DNA from: Byssochlamys sp. IMV 00236
Taxonomy: Eukaryota; Ascomycota; Eurotiomycetes; Eurotiales; Thermoascaceae
Direction: 5' to 3'
NCBI GenBank assembly: GCA_001931875.2
Contig: MSJH02000095.1
Coordinates: 1-64,000 of the forward strand
DNA: 64,000 nt
Shown one piece after another: positions 34,398 to 45,025 of this stretch (positions are counted from its first letter, which is position 1; each line of letters starts with the position of its first letter). The notes under the pieces are model-generated. The model ran no database searches. It was not told where the DNA came from and saw nothing but the letters and a program-made list of their open reading frames with translations. The position numbers and the translations under genes were made by a program.

Positions 34398-34985
34398 CTA
34401 TAAAATAGCTTTCCTTGATTTTCCCCTTTTCTTTCTTTTTTTTTTCCTTATCTTTTTTATTCTTTTATCATTCAAAGCTCACTGATGGAGGCAAGAGGTA
34501 TATCTATAGGCTCTCTGGTAAAGGAAATGTGTCCATGATGATTCCCATGTCGTATCCAACATAGTGTCGTGCTTGCGTTGGTGATTTGAACCGCTATAGG
34601 CCCCAACTATATCGACTTTACTTCATCCAAGTGGTGTTGTGAATAGATGTGGTGTACTGGTTCTGGTAGCTCAAATAGAAACCGCTCTGGTACTACTATA
34701 TCTGTGTCCATTCACGGAATACTCTTATACTAGTCTGGCTTGGTGATGGTGTTTGAGCCGCTTTAGCGAGAAAACGACCTGATTCTGGTTAGATCACATA
34801 CATCACGCAGGAGGACACATATATATCTCACAAACTGTGGTTATATATAGCATACAAACAAGCAAACTGAAGACACATTTCCTTTATCATTTTCTTCTTA
34901 AACAGTCTTTCTAACTCTTTTTTAGGTACTTCTTTTTCTTCTTATCTTTAAATAAATGACGTGTTTTTATTATTCATTACCTATG
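34398..34985 (+). ncRNA. possible noncoding transcription unit B
   Basis: TATAAAAT near 34400, a pyrimidine tract to about 34465, then about 380 bp of more GC-balanced sequence without a long ORF and an end marked by AATAAA plus repeat copy 2. Same architecture as unit A 1.5 kb upstream. No RNA family recognised. Confidence 0.25.
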
Positions 34986-34995
34986 TGTGTGTGTG
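34953..34995 (+). repeat. TAAATGACG repeat, copy 2
   Basis: Second copy of the 28-bp element, again directly followed by a GT microsatellite (about 34984-34998). Confidence 0.75.
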
Positions 34996-35050
34996 TGTTT
35001 TTTAATATAAGCAATTCATGATGTCTTTGTAGCCATTTTAAGTGCTTCTA

Positions 35051-35284
35051 TTAAATAATCTTTGGTAATTTTATACCCTTTTCTTCAAACAACGTATAAT
35101 CGTCTCTCCAGCTCTGCTCTGTTTTTACTTCCCTTAGAGTTAGATCACGTTTATAGTCAGAAAAAGCTCTTGTGGTAATATATTTAAATCCAATTACTCT
35201 ATCAATATTTTTCATTTTGCACTTGCAGGAATGATTCCAATTGTTTATCGGTAAATATGATAATTTATTGATCTTGTGCCACAT
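35051..35284 (-). CDS. hypothetical fragment
   Basis: 77-codon open frame reading NNWNHSCKCKMKNIDRVIGF and ending EEKGIKLPKII-stop. Composition (charged, mixed helix-like) is more protein-like than the surrounding frames, and a second open frame (35613-35245) overlaps it upstream, so the two could be exons of one small gene. No family recognised and no junction proven. Confidence 0.2.
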   Translation of the reverse strand: MWHKINKLSYLPINNWNHSCKCKMKNIDRVIGFKYITTRAFSDYKRDLTLREVKTEQSWRDDYTLFEEKGIKLPKII

Positions 35285-36940
35285 TTTATGATATGCTCAG
35301 TAATCATTTCAATGTATCCGCGGCTTATAAGAGACGTAGAATAAAGAGGTTTTATTAAAACTACAAATAAAAAAGCGCAGCTCAGAGAGCATTGATTACA
35401 TATGAAGTCGAAATGAAGGCAACCAAGGTTGAACGAGGAACAATACTCAAAGGAAGAAAAAAGGGAATCTAATAATGTGCAAATTTCTCTCCAAATTAGG
35501 CTCGAAATGTGTAGTACACGTGTAATCGGAACAAAGCTAGAAAGGGGAACAATATATTTGCCGCTTACATATAGTCTTACGGGTATTTCGTCTACATTGA
35601 TATTAGTAGTCATGACAATGACGGTAGGTACACTGTAATATTCGTGTTGAATAAAACTGCTTTCTCATTGCCTTATATCAATGAAGCAAGTGATAAATAG
35701 AGTAAAGGGACAGAAGAACAAGAAGCGGATAGCGAAGGAGTGGAACTAGCCAATGCAGCGACAAAATTTGATACCTGATCAATGAGTGTAAGCGTAGGGA
35801 AAAAACTAGCAAGTGCATTTCTGCTCGGAAGATTGGCTTAATTATTAAGTTGGCGACAATCAATATCCATAATGGGCCTAGCTTGGTTGAATTTTCATGT
35901 ACATTCAACAGAACACGAGCAATCCCTCCCTTTCGAACATTCTTCGAATAACCCATTGCACATAATAGGTTACGCAATTTTTAGAAACACGCATTGGCAT
36001 AAGCAGAGATGGTTGATGAATGCAGGGTTTTTAGTCTTTTTAAACCTATTTCTGTACACTTTGGTATTTGTCCATAAAAGGAAAGTTAGTCGACGGAAGG
36101 AGAAAAAAGCTTTACTTAAACAGAATAAAAAAAGATTATGTGATAATGTCATAAATCTGACTCGTGGCCGACCTTAGTGCGCTCGGATTGTAATTAACCA
36201 CCAATAGGGATCATGGAATGCATAAGTCAACATGCATGTCATACGCTTTTGGCATCATGTTGGCTAAGAAATCAGTATCAACAGAGCCCTTGTCCTTTTT
36301 TTTTTCTTGTCAAAGTTTATTTTTAGTTGTCCAACGAGAACTACACACTGTGTCAAATTCTCTGTGGCATAGTTTATCATTGCGGTTATCTTTTTCAAGA
36401 CAAATCATTAACTATTAACTGCAGGCAAGTCATTAGTATCATGACGCGTGTGTGTGTATGTGTATATCCGTTTCATTTCTTTGTGTATGTGCAGATCAAT
36501 GAACCTCAGCATAGTTCAATGTGGCCTGGACGCCATTCATATAACTAAAAGCTTTTTCCGAACATGCTATTGACAAGGGAAATTTAATTTGACATTTCGC
36601 TTAGCTGTCCTTCAATTTTATCTAATTTAAATTACAAATATTAATTTAACGTAATCCTTAGGCAATAGATAAGGTAAAATAGAAATCATGGGACAAGCTC
36701 ATCAAAAACTATAATCTAATCCATGAGAAGCCAGTTTTAGCTTTGTTCAATTTAGAAATTTGGCTTGGTTCAAGGTATTGTTGTTTGTAAACAATGAAGC
36801 AGTAGAACCTTAATCTTAAAAGGAAAGTGACGTCGTTTATTTCATTTCCCTTTCCCTAATGGCTGAATAGTTTCTCCTTGCTAAAGGAAAAAACCGCCAA
36901 AGCCCTCTCTCTGCCACTCTCCGACGGATCATAAATTTAA

Positions 36941-36948
36941 TATAAAAA
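36941..36948 (+). promoter_or_regulatory. TATA box of the CYP505 gene
   Basis: TATAAAAA 56 bp upstream of the ATG at 36997. Confidence 0.6.
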
Positions 36949-36996
36949 CTCTGCATAAACCCGCTTTTACCATCCTTTTTCTTTACTTATATTAAA

Positions 36997-39900
36997 ATGT
37001 CAACAGATAATACAACATCTTTAATTATAGCCCTTCGTGGCGCACAAGATATCGAAACTGAAGGTCGTATCATTCGATTCGGTAATGGCGCCAATCTTGA
37101 TACTGTTCGCGCTCTTGCTGCTGAAAAGCTTAGTATTGCTGGGGGATATGCAAATCTCCAATTATTGAATGCCAAGGGTGAACTTCTCGGTGGTATTGAT
37201 GATGTGCGCAATCAGCAAGTGGTCTACATTGATATCAAGGAACAGATTCGCGAAATCATACCTGGTCCTACAAAACTTCCCTTTGTTGGTAGTTTATACG
37301 AAATGCTTCCAAACTTGTAAGTACTCAATTGTGATTGATACCAAACAGTGGTACTTATATCTTTAATAGGACAGAAGGTTGGATAAGACAATTCAAAACA
37401 TATGGTCCCGTGGTTGAAGTTTCCCTTCTCGGTAAAACCATCGTTGGCACCAATGACCCTGTCATCGCCGAAATCTTTGCTAAAGAATCTGAGTTTTTCA
37501 CAAAGAAGATCACAAAAGCTGGTTTGGGTGAAATCAAAGAATTTGCTGGTCAAGGATTATTCACTACTGATACTGATGAAATGGACTGGCAATTAGCACA
37601 TAAGCTCCTGATGCCTGCTTTTAGTCCTCGTGCTATTAAGGTAAATGCATATCATGAAACCTTGATTACATATATACTTACCAATTTCTTACTAGGCTTA
37701 TCAACCAGAAATGGGCATTATCACTCAACAAACAATCAAGGTCTTTGAACAGTACCGTTCAGATGAACCTGTCGAAATCCTCGACTGGACTACCAACTTG
37801 ACGTTTGAAACTATTGGACGTATTGGTTTTGGATATGAATTCAATCTTTTAGAAAGCCGTGATCAAAAGCCCAACGAATTCATCGAAGCCATGGGTTATT
37901 GTCTGAGACAAGCTCTTCAACGTGTACAACAAGCTGAGTTTGTAAAATCACTCCCTATTGAAGCCAACCGTCGTTTTGATCGTTCTGTCCGCTTGATGCA
38001 TGAAGTTGTCGAGAACGTGATCCGTGAACGCAAGAGCAGCCCTGACGCTACCAATAAGGAAAAAGATCTCTTGGGATTCATGTTGAACGCTCGTGATGAA
38101 CATAACCTTGGTTTATCAGATGAAAACATTAGAGATCAAGTTGTTACTTTCCTTATTGCTGGTCACGACACAACTGCCAATACACTTGCTTGGACCTTAT
38201 ACGAATTAGCAAAGAATCCTGACATTCAAGCCAAGGTGCTACAAGAAATTGCCGATAACCATATCTCACACGATGAATTACCTACTCCTGAACAAATTTC
38301 AAACCTCAAGTATATGCATCAAGTATTAAAGGAAACTCTTCGAAAGTATCCTCCTGTCCGTGCTTTATCCAAGTATTGTAAGAAAGAATGCATCCTTCCT
38401 GGTGGATACAAAATTAAGAGCGGCCAGCCTTGCTCCATTCAAGTCTATGGTATGCATCACAATGAAAAAGTCTATCCCGAGCCTGATCGCTTTGACCCTG
38501 ATCGCTGGACACCCGAAGAAGAACAGAAGCGTTCTCGCTTTGCTTGGCTGCCTTTCAGTACTGGTCCTCGTGCCTGTATCGGCATGGCTTTTGCCTTACA
38601 AGAAGCCAAAACTGTCTTGGCTATGCTCTTACATCGCTTTGACTTCAAGCACGATGGCTCTGAAGTTCAGTATGACTTCAAGATGGCTACGACTAAACCT
38701 CATGAATTGTTTATGACTATTCACCCTCGTGAAAACTTCCCTCAGCCTAGTGGTAACGCATCACCTAAGCGAGCTGCAGCCCCCACAGAACCAACTAAGA
38801 GAGTCAATATGCCTGTTGCTTCCAATGAAGGCAAGGTAGAAACTGAGCTGCCTCCTATTACTTTCCTCTATGGTACCCAAACAGGTACTGCTCAAGATTA
38901 TGCTTCCGTTTTGGCTGATCAGGCCAAGAACTTTGGGTTCAAAAAGGTTACGGTATCCGAAATGGACAAGTGGAAGGTCTTGGCTGACGGTAAATTCATT
39001 TCTGATGACAAGAATACAAAAAAGCTCGATAAGGAATTGGTCGTTATCTGTACTGCTACCTACAATGGTCAACCTCCTGACAATGCTGAAAAGTTTGACA
39101 AGTTTTTAGAAGACAAGACAAGAGAAAGTGATCATGAAAACTTGTTGACTGGTTTGTCTTATACTGTGTTTGGTCTCGGTAACAAAAACTGGCGTACTTA
39201 CCAATACTTCCCTATTAAGGTGAACCGTTGTCTTAGCGAACTTGGCGCCGAACGCATATTTGCTAGTGGTGAAGGTGATGCTGATAAAGATATGGACGCC
39301 GCTTTCAACGAATGGTGTGCTCATTTCTGGTCTCATGTTTTGGATATGTATGGTATTGCTGCTTCTGAAAGCAAGTCTATTGTACCTTCTGCTGTTTCCA
39401 AGGAAAGCACTGTTGACATCACATTTATCAAGCCTACCGACAAGGAACACTGGGAAGCTGGTATCAACAATCGCTATGGCAACACGAATGCCACTGTTCA
39501 AGTCAACCATGAATTGCAAAAAGAAAACTCTCCTCGTAGCACGCGTCATATTGAGATCGACATTTCCAAGCTTTCTCCTATTGGTGAAGACGGCAAGCTT
39601 TACAGCGCCGGTGATCACTTGGAGGTCATGCCTGAAAACAATCAAGCTACGGTAGATGCTATTGCCTTGAACTTCAATTGGGTGCTGGACTCTGTCTTTG
39701 AAATCAACCAAGAGACGCTCTCTAATGTCTCTCCTCGCTCTTTAGCCGCCAATATCAAGGGACCTTGTACCATCCGCAACATGCTTAGATACTATGCTGA
39801 TGTTACCTCTCCTCCTTCCCGTGCTGTCCTTGGCTGCTTTGCTACTCAATTGAAATTGGTCGCTCCTGAGACTGCCAGCGAATTCGAAAAGTTGGTTATG

Positions 39901-40725
39901 CCCGATGCCAATAATCAAGATCAATATCCAGATTTCATCAAGAAGCACCGTACTCTGTTAGACTTGATCTATGCTTATCCCCAGGTCAATCGCTTAGATC
40001 TTCGTCAATTCCTTGCTGCCGTTCCTGTCATTCAGCCTCGTCGTTACTCCATCGCTTCATCGCCATTGACATATCCTCAATCTGCACACTTGACTGTGGG
40101 TGTAGTGGATGATGTTGTCAATGACCGTCACTATCCCGGTTTGTCCTCTTCCTTCTTGAAATCTGCCAACAGCTTGGCCATTCGTGCTACACTCAAATCT
40201 TCCAAGAACACGTTCAGTCTACCCGAAGATCCTCTTACTCCCATCATTATGATTGCTGCAGGTACCGGTTTTGCTCCCTTCCGTGGCTTCCTTCAAGAAC
40301 GCAAGGCACAGATGGAAAAACTTGGTGCAGATAAGGTTGCCCCCAGTGTCCTCTTCTTTGGCTGCCGTCGTGCCGATCATGACTACATTTATCAAGAAGA
40401 ACTCGAAAACTATGTCAAAGATGGTGTTTTGTCTCATTTACACGTCGCCTTCTCTCGAAGTGAGCAAAAGTCACCTATCAAGTATGTCCAACACCAAATC
40501 CTTGCTAACGCTACCGAAGTCTGGAATCTCTTGCTCCCTACGGACGGCAAGACCAAGCCTGCTGCTATCTATATTTGTGGTAGTGGTGCCATGAGCAGAG
40601 ATGTCCGTCGTACATTCTGTAATATGGCTGTTTCCTTTGGTGTTACTTCCTCTGAAGAAGATGCACAAACTCTTATTGGTAAACTCATGGACCAAAAGAG
40701 ATATAACGAAGACGTCTGGGGTTAA
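36997..40725 (+). CDS. self-sufficient cytochrome P450-reductase fusion (CYP505 type)
   Basis: Exons 36997-37316, 37370-37640 and 37696-40725 encode 1206 residues. Residues about 90-570 are a P450 of the P450BM3/P450foxy class: IPGPTKLPFVGSLYEML, I-helix AGHDTTANTLAW (about 352), ExxR in LKETLRKYPP and the haem-binding FSTGPRACIGMAFA with Cys491. A flavodoxin-like FMN domain begins at FLYGTQTGTAQDYA (about 587); the FAD domain has RRYSIASSP (about 979) and the NADPH domain GTGFAPFRGFLQER (about 1053) and YICGSGAMSRDVRR. It hydroxylates fatty acids or similar substrates near the omega end using NADPH without a partner. There is no membrane anchor. Residues 1-88 form an extra N-terminal beta-grasp-like domain not usual in CYP505. 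Strong codon bias in exon 3 suggests good expression. Confidence 0.93.
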
Positions 40726-40814
40726 TTTACTTCACTTGCATTTTATTTTGTAAATATGTTTCAATAAAAAAAACCATTCATCTATTATTTTAAATAACAT
40801 GGCTGTGTTGAATT

Positions 40815-42131
40815 TCAACGGGATATATAAGGGGGACAGCAATACTCTTCATCGCTTGCTTCATTTAGATTATCTACAATGACTTCATCTTCACTATCAC
40901 TTAGTAATGCAGTCAACTTTTCAGCATAGAGCGGTTTTTCAACTAGAACATAAGGTGTAATGTTGTATGAAAATGCTAAATCATGTAAACTAATAGATGT
41001 ATTGTCTATTGTCTCTTCTTCTGTATCTACTGACTTTTTGATACCAATTGAACGGTTTATTCTTCTTTTTGTGATTGCGCTTGTGATGGACGATTTTATA
41101 TAACTCTATGTATCAAATTAAGTTCACTTTGTATAATAAAATCAAAAGAAAAAGTTTACCTCGGCAGCGAATAGCATGATATTAACCACATCTTCTCCTA
41201 TACCTCCAAGTAAGCCATTTTCAATAGCAATACTTGTCATTCGTGAATGTAAGGCATCCGCTGTTGGCAATCCTTTCATGTCGATGCATAAAGGCGCCAT
41301 CAAGCCTTTAGAGTACTCTTGGCTATAAGCTATTGAATACATCAGTTTCACTATTTCTTTTGAAAAAAAGACAAGGCATACTTGGAGGAAGTTGATTCAG
41401 TGGAATTGGTAATTGTGGTGGTCTGCTCACTCGTGTGCCTAGTAATCGATCTACATATGGCTTCAATTTGTTCCTATCTCCAGACTATAAAAAGATCTAG
41501 ATTGTTAGCCGTATGGACGTACTTTTTTTGAGTGGATTTTACTTTGACAAGAGCCTTTAATCTTTCTCTATCTGCCTTGCTTAGTGCCATTACATCCATC
41601 TTTAGTCGCTTCTTTTTAGGATCCATATCTTGGCCGCCTTCTGCTAGTAAACCGTCCTTTCCTCGTTTACGTTTGGCCCAGCCAACTAAACCGTGTTTTG
41701 AAGGTGGCGGTGTATCTGTTTGTGCGTTATGTACTGTACTTAGAATGAAAGCATTATGAAGGTGTGCTACATTCAAAAAGAGAGGTTGATGTTGTGATTT
41801 CTTTTTACAATCGATATATGGTCTTTTTACCATGTTGTCTACTTAGATAGAGATTGGCATAGAAATCGAATTCTTGTCTGTTGAGTCTTCCCATAACAAA
41901 ATCCCTTAGAGCATCCCAGTATAATGGTCCGTTCTCGCCTAATGCATCGGCCAACTGCTGCTTGATGGCCAATACATCTTGTCGACCATTAGCTGTTGAA
42001 TGTGTAAAATGACTCTTGGGTGATACTTTTTTCACTGTATCTTTTAATGCATCATCTCCTTCTGTAGGTTCTATCTTTGTTGCTGGTGTGGTTGCTACTG
42101 ATGCTGCTGTTGTGGCCGTGGCTGCAGACAT
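40815..42131 (-). CDS. SAGA complex subunit Ada1/Hfi1-like
   Basis: Exons 42131-41831, 41766-41543, 41484-41382, 41350-41160 and 41105-40815 encode 369 residues. After an Ala/Thr-rich start comes a helix pair DVLAIKQQLADALGENG and DFVMGRLNRQEFDFYA, matching the N-terminal region of Ada1/TADA1, then LHNAFILSTVHNA, a basic PKKKRLK patch, KPYVDRLLG and the histone-fold-like segment TADALHSRMTSIAIENGLLG plus NIMLFAAE, where Ada1 pairs with Spt7. It is a structural subunit of the SAGA coactivator. Intron 3 (41381-41351) is only 31 nt. Exon 2 ends at GTC-AAA (41543) rather than at the GTACGT 20 bp further on, because only the former keeps frame. Confidence 0.8.
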
Positions 42132-43060
42132 TTTTTTTTTAAAAAAAAATATACAAAGTAAAAGCGAAACAAAAAAAGAAGGGGGTGTGTATGTATGTGG
42201 TAAATAATGCTAAAAAGCAGTCTGATAAGAAATATTTAAGCAAGACTAGTGCATGAATGCATACTACTTTAGTTAAACAGTAAATAGAGCAATTAGAATG
42301 CCATATGCTTCATATGTATTCAATAGTCTTGCGTACATAGATAAAGACAAAATTAGAGCTCACCTACAATACAGTGGGACGTGTTTGATAAGATGATCAT
42401 TATAATAACTCGAATATAATCTTACTGTAGAGCATACATTCTACTTTCTTCTATCGCATCTGAAAAGAATATTAATAGACATCCTGACAACATTGGCGAG
42501 TAATCACACTGACCACATTAATATAAATAGCAGCCACAGATTCTCTCTCCTTATAAAGCGCACACGCGTCTTATTTTAATAATGTTCAACTCTTTTTCAT
42601 AATGTAATTCGCAAGTCATCGACTTAACTGCCTTTTTACAATAACAAAGCTGAATACAATAATATCGTTGAAACACACATTCATTATAGTAACTCGCTAC
42701 TACCTGACGTATTTAATAAGTTGTCTGAAGGAAGCATCGTAATAAAGTTTTGGTCAATAATGATTGAAGCTTTATTCTCAAAAAGCAACCTAATTGTCAA
42801 CTGGTAAACTCAGGAAGATCCCTTTTAGAAATAACTGTATTAACTCTTTTACTATCTATCTAGGGGTGATACTATCTCGTACGGACCTGAGAAAACAAAC
42901 AGAAAGATGGATTGTGGGTCGTACCTACCACAATTGCCGTTGCCTCCAATCCGACTTCGGATGTGGTTATAGGCTTTCTAGCCGCGCTTTATTCTCAGAA
43001 AAACAATAAAAGAAAATTTCCTGTAATCTATACTCTTTACATCTTTCTAAGCCGCGCATC
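42132..43060. other. intergenic interval
   Basis: About 0.9 kb between the Ada1 promoter and the retrotransposon relic. The last 200 bp contain two AGCCGCGC words (about 42980 and 43050) that may belong to the element's terminal sequence; otherwise nothing recognised. Confidence 0.5.
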
Positions 43061-43071
43061 GCGGTACACAA

Positions 43072-43940
43072 GTGTCAGATTATGGTCTTACAGAAGCACA
43101 AATCATTGAGCTCATCCAGCGCCACACCGCACAGGCCGGTAGAGACAAATCAACAGAGTATGAATTACTAAGTGAAATCCTCGAGGAGCTGGAAGAGTCT
43201 TCCAGCAAGGAACTCAGGACAAACACCCAAAAGTTTATAAAAGAAGCCTTGCAATACGACAGAGGCAAGTGGACCAAGTCAGGCGCAGTCAATAAGATGT
43301 TTGTCCAAGAGCTTAAGAATGCAAAAATGGATGCATATCAGTCGATCCAACGGAGGTTCAAAGATGGAGATCGACTTAGAGTTGCAGCAAGGGGAGCAAC
43401 TGAAGTATTTGAAGAAATCAAATTCGCTGTTGAACGAGGTGGAGGAGACAACGACAGCGGATTCCTCGAACAAGTACTGGAAAAGGTCAAGCGTTTGGCC
43501 ATCTATGCCTTTGCTGCCGGCAAATCGATTGGCAATGAAGCAAAGAGCTTACTGCAAGATCACTCAAACTCCCGGGCTCCGTCAGGTATTTGGACGAAGA
43601 AAACGAAGATGACAAGGACTTTGTTTTTTCACAAGAGGGTGTCGACAGAATTCAGCAAGCCCGATACGAAGAAGCTATTGTCAACAACACAAGACATGGA
43701 AATTGACAATTTCGAAACAGGTATCATGGCCAATACAGGGGAGGATTCAGCAGAGGACGTGGTCGAAAGAGTTTTAGTCAAGAGATATGGGTTTTGGAAC
43801 AAGAACGAGAAGCAGCTGTCAATAAATGTGAGAGAACTTATGGCGATTCGGTTTGCGCTACAGGCTCATCCACAAAGATTCCGAGATCAAACGATTCACA
43901 TATATTTCGACAGCCGTACAGCTCTCAAGTATCTCTGTTT
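43072..43940 (+). mobile_element. broken DIRS-like retrotransposon, gag joined to RNase H
   Basis: The front part is a helical gag-like protein (SDYGLTEAQIIELIQRHT, then a coiled-coil, Glu/Lys-rich region). From about 43570 the gag reading moves to another frame (YLDEENEDDKDFVFSQEG, and further on an RG-rich YRGGFSRGRGRK tail typical of gag C-termini), so a frameshift is present. From about 43800 the first frame picks up an RNase H piece, LSINVRELMAIRFALQAHPQ and IHIYFDSRTALKYL, as in DIRS/Ngaro or gypsy-type elements. The reverse transcriptase that should lie between is missing. Codon use is GC-richer than in the neighbouring DNA. There is no ATG at the front of the open frame. An internally deleted, inactive copy. 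Confidence 0.65.
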
Positions 43941-44059
43941 CTTTTTTGTACAGTTTTTATCCAGTGTTGCAATAAAAAAAAAAACAATCTTTTGGAGGCA
44001 GATATAATATTTAACATTGTATTGATTACGTAAACTGATACTACGCTTTAAATGTTTTG

Positions 44060-44430
44060 TGTAAAGAAGCTGAAGAAGTATCTTGCAAATATTTCAAAGC
44101 GAATAATGGTGCTGAAAGTTCATTTAGAGTTGAGCATGAGGAGTACATTAAAAAGTTATTTGACAAAGATATTATTTAGCAATTCATGGACTGTACTATT
44201 TCAAAGATGCAGCTCAATCATTATTTGAAGAGCACCATGCTTATTGCTGTTATGAGGTTCATTTTTGAACATGAAATAAGGAATTCTGAGATCAGCTTGC
44301 AGACAAGGCATGGGTGGTTTATGGAGTGGAAGGAACTAGATTTTGAAAATCTTGAATTTCAAACGCAAATCACTGTACTACTACTATTGGAGAATATTCT
44401 TACAAAAGCTATTTATGTGTTTATATAAAA
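44060..44430 (+). pseudogene. decayed coding sequence, possibly transposon-derived
   Basis: Frames such as AEEVSCKYFKANNGAESSFR and EHEEYIKKLFDKDII, then after a stop MDCTISKMQLNHYLKSTMLI and TRHGWFMEWKELDFENLEF, carry protein-like composition but are broken by stops. No family recognised. Lies directly behind the retrotransposon relic. Confidence 0.3.
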
Positions 44431-44577
44431 GGATCAGGTAACAAACCTGTTTTAGACACAAGGGAAAATAATTTTTTAAACATGAAACAATAGCAAGAAG
44501 CGGTATCAAAAATAAAGTTAGAGGATAAAACAATAAAATTTAGGGGGGGATTGAATGCATTATATGTCAAAATCTTT

Positions 44578-45025
44578 TTAGGTAAGTGTTACAGCAGACG
44601 ATGAAGATGAAGAAGAGGATGAAAAGGAGTATCTACGGTCGAAAGGAAGAGGTGTAAACCACATAAAATCTGAGGGCATATTCATTTTTTCATTATGAAA
44701 CACGAACGGTGTGGCCAGAGCATTCAGCCTGTTTGTACTATCTTGGTGTTCATCGTGAATAAATACACATCGTACGCCATATAAACAGGTCCCTGTTAGA
44801 TGGAAAGTCTTGCAAATCTGCGTCTTATATTTGGGAGAGCGTTGAACATGTCTACGTTCTTGCTCGCCATGAGCAAATCGGCATTTATGTCCATATCTAA
44901 AAGGGGCGCGTATTAGAGTGATGATAGTAAGTGGATAAAAAGATATATTACCTGCATGAGCCTATTTCTTGCCAGTTACGGCACATTTCAGTTTTGTATA
45001 GTCTGACTTGTCTTTCATCAAGCAT
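44578..45025 (-). CDS. tandem CCCH zinc-finger protein, TIS11/tristetraprolin type
   Basis: Exon 1 (45025-44952) and exon 2 (44896-44578) encode 130 residues. Finger 1, CRNWQEIGSCRYGHKCRFAH, is split by the intron; finger 2 is CKTFHLTGTCLYGVRCVFIH. Both have exact C-x8-C-x5-C-x3-H spacing, the linker between them is 18 residues, and the lead-ins LYKTEMC and KYKTQIC match the R/K-YKTE-L-C motif of the family. These proteins bind UAUUUA elements in mRNA 3' UTRs and trigger deadenylation and decay. The tail ends in a Ser tract. The protein is very short: the fingers start within 15 residues of the N-terminus, so little room remains for an effector domain. Exon 1 holds only 24 codons, which hides the gene from simple ORF scans. 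Confidence 0.9.

Larger units (their letters stand above)
31716..36996. other. large gene-poor region
   Basis: 5.3 kb without a gene I can support with confidence. It contains the duplicated CCAAT element, two possible noncoding units and a shared repeat listed separately. Several ORFs of 60-120 codons (for example 33951-34229 plus, 35245-35613 minus, 35678-35977 minus, 35872-36177 plus) overlap one another on opposite strands and show no family pattern. At about 33540-33670 (minus) the frame CRKQMLFYNCWDKVLSYGG is interrupted by stops and looks like a relic. Confidence 0.5.

Noticed and set aside
34585..34605. B-box-like sequence GGTTCAAATCA on the minus strand
   Set aside because: No A-box upstream on that strand and no acceptor stem; not a tRNA.
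35678..36177. Overlapping ORFs on both strands (99 and 101 codons)
   Set aside because: Mutually overlapping, no motif, no splice partner; neither strand favoured.
39106..39711. 201-codon minus-strand ORF
   Set aside because: Antisense shadow of the CYP505 reductase part.
36997..42131. Secondary-metabolite cluster around the P450
   Set aside because: Neighbours are a SAGA subunit and gene-poor DNA; no synthase, transporter or regulator adjoins it.
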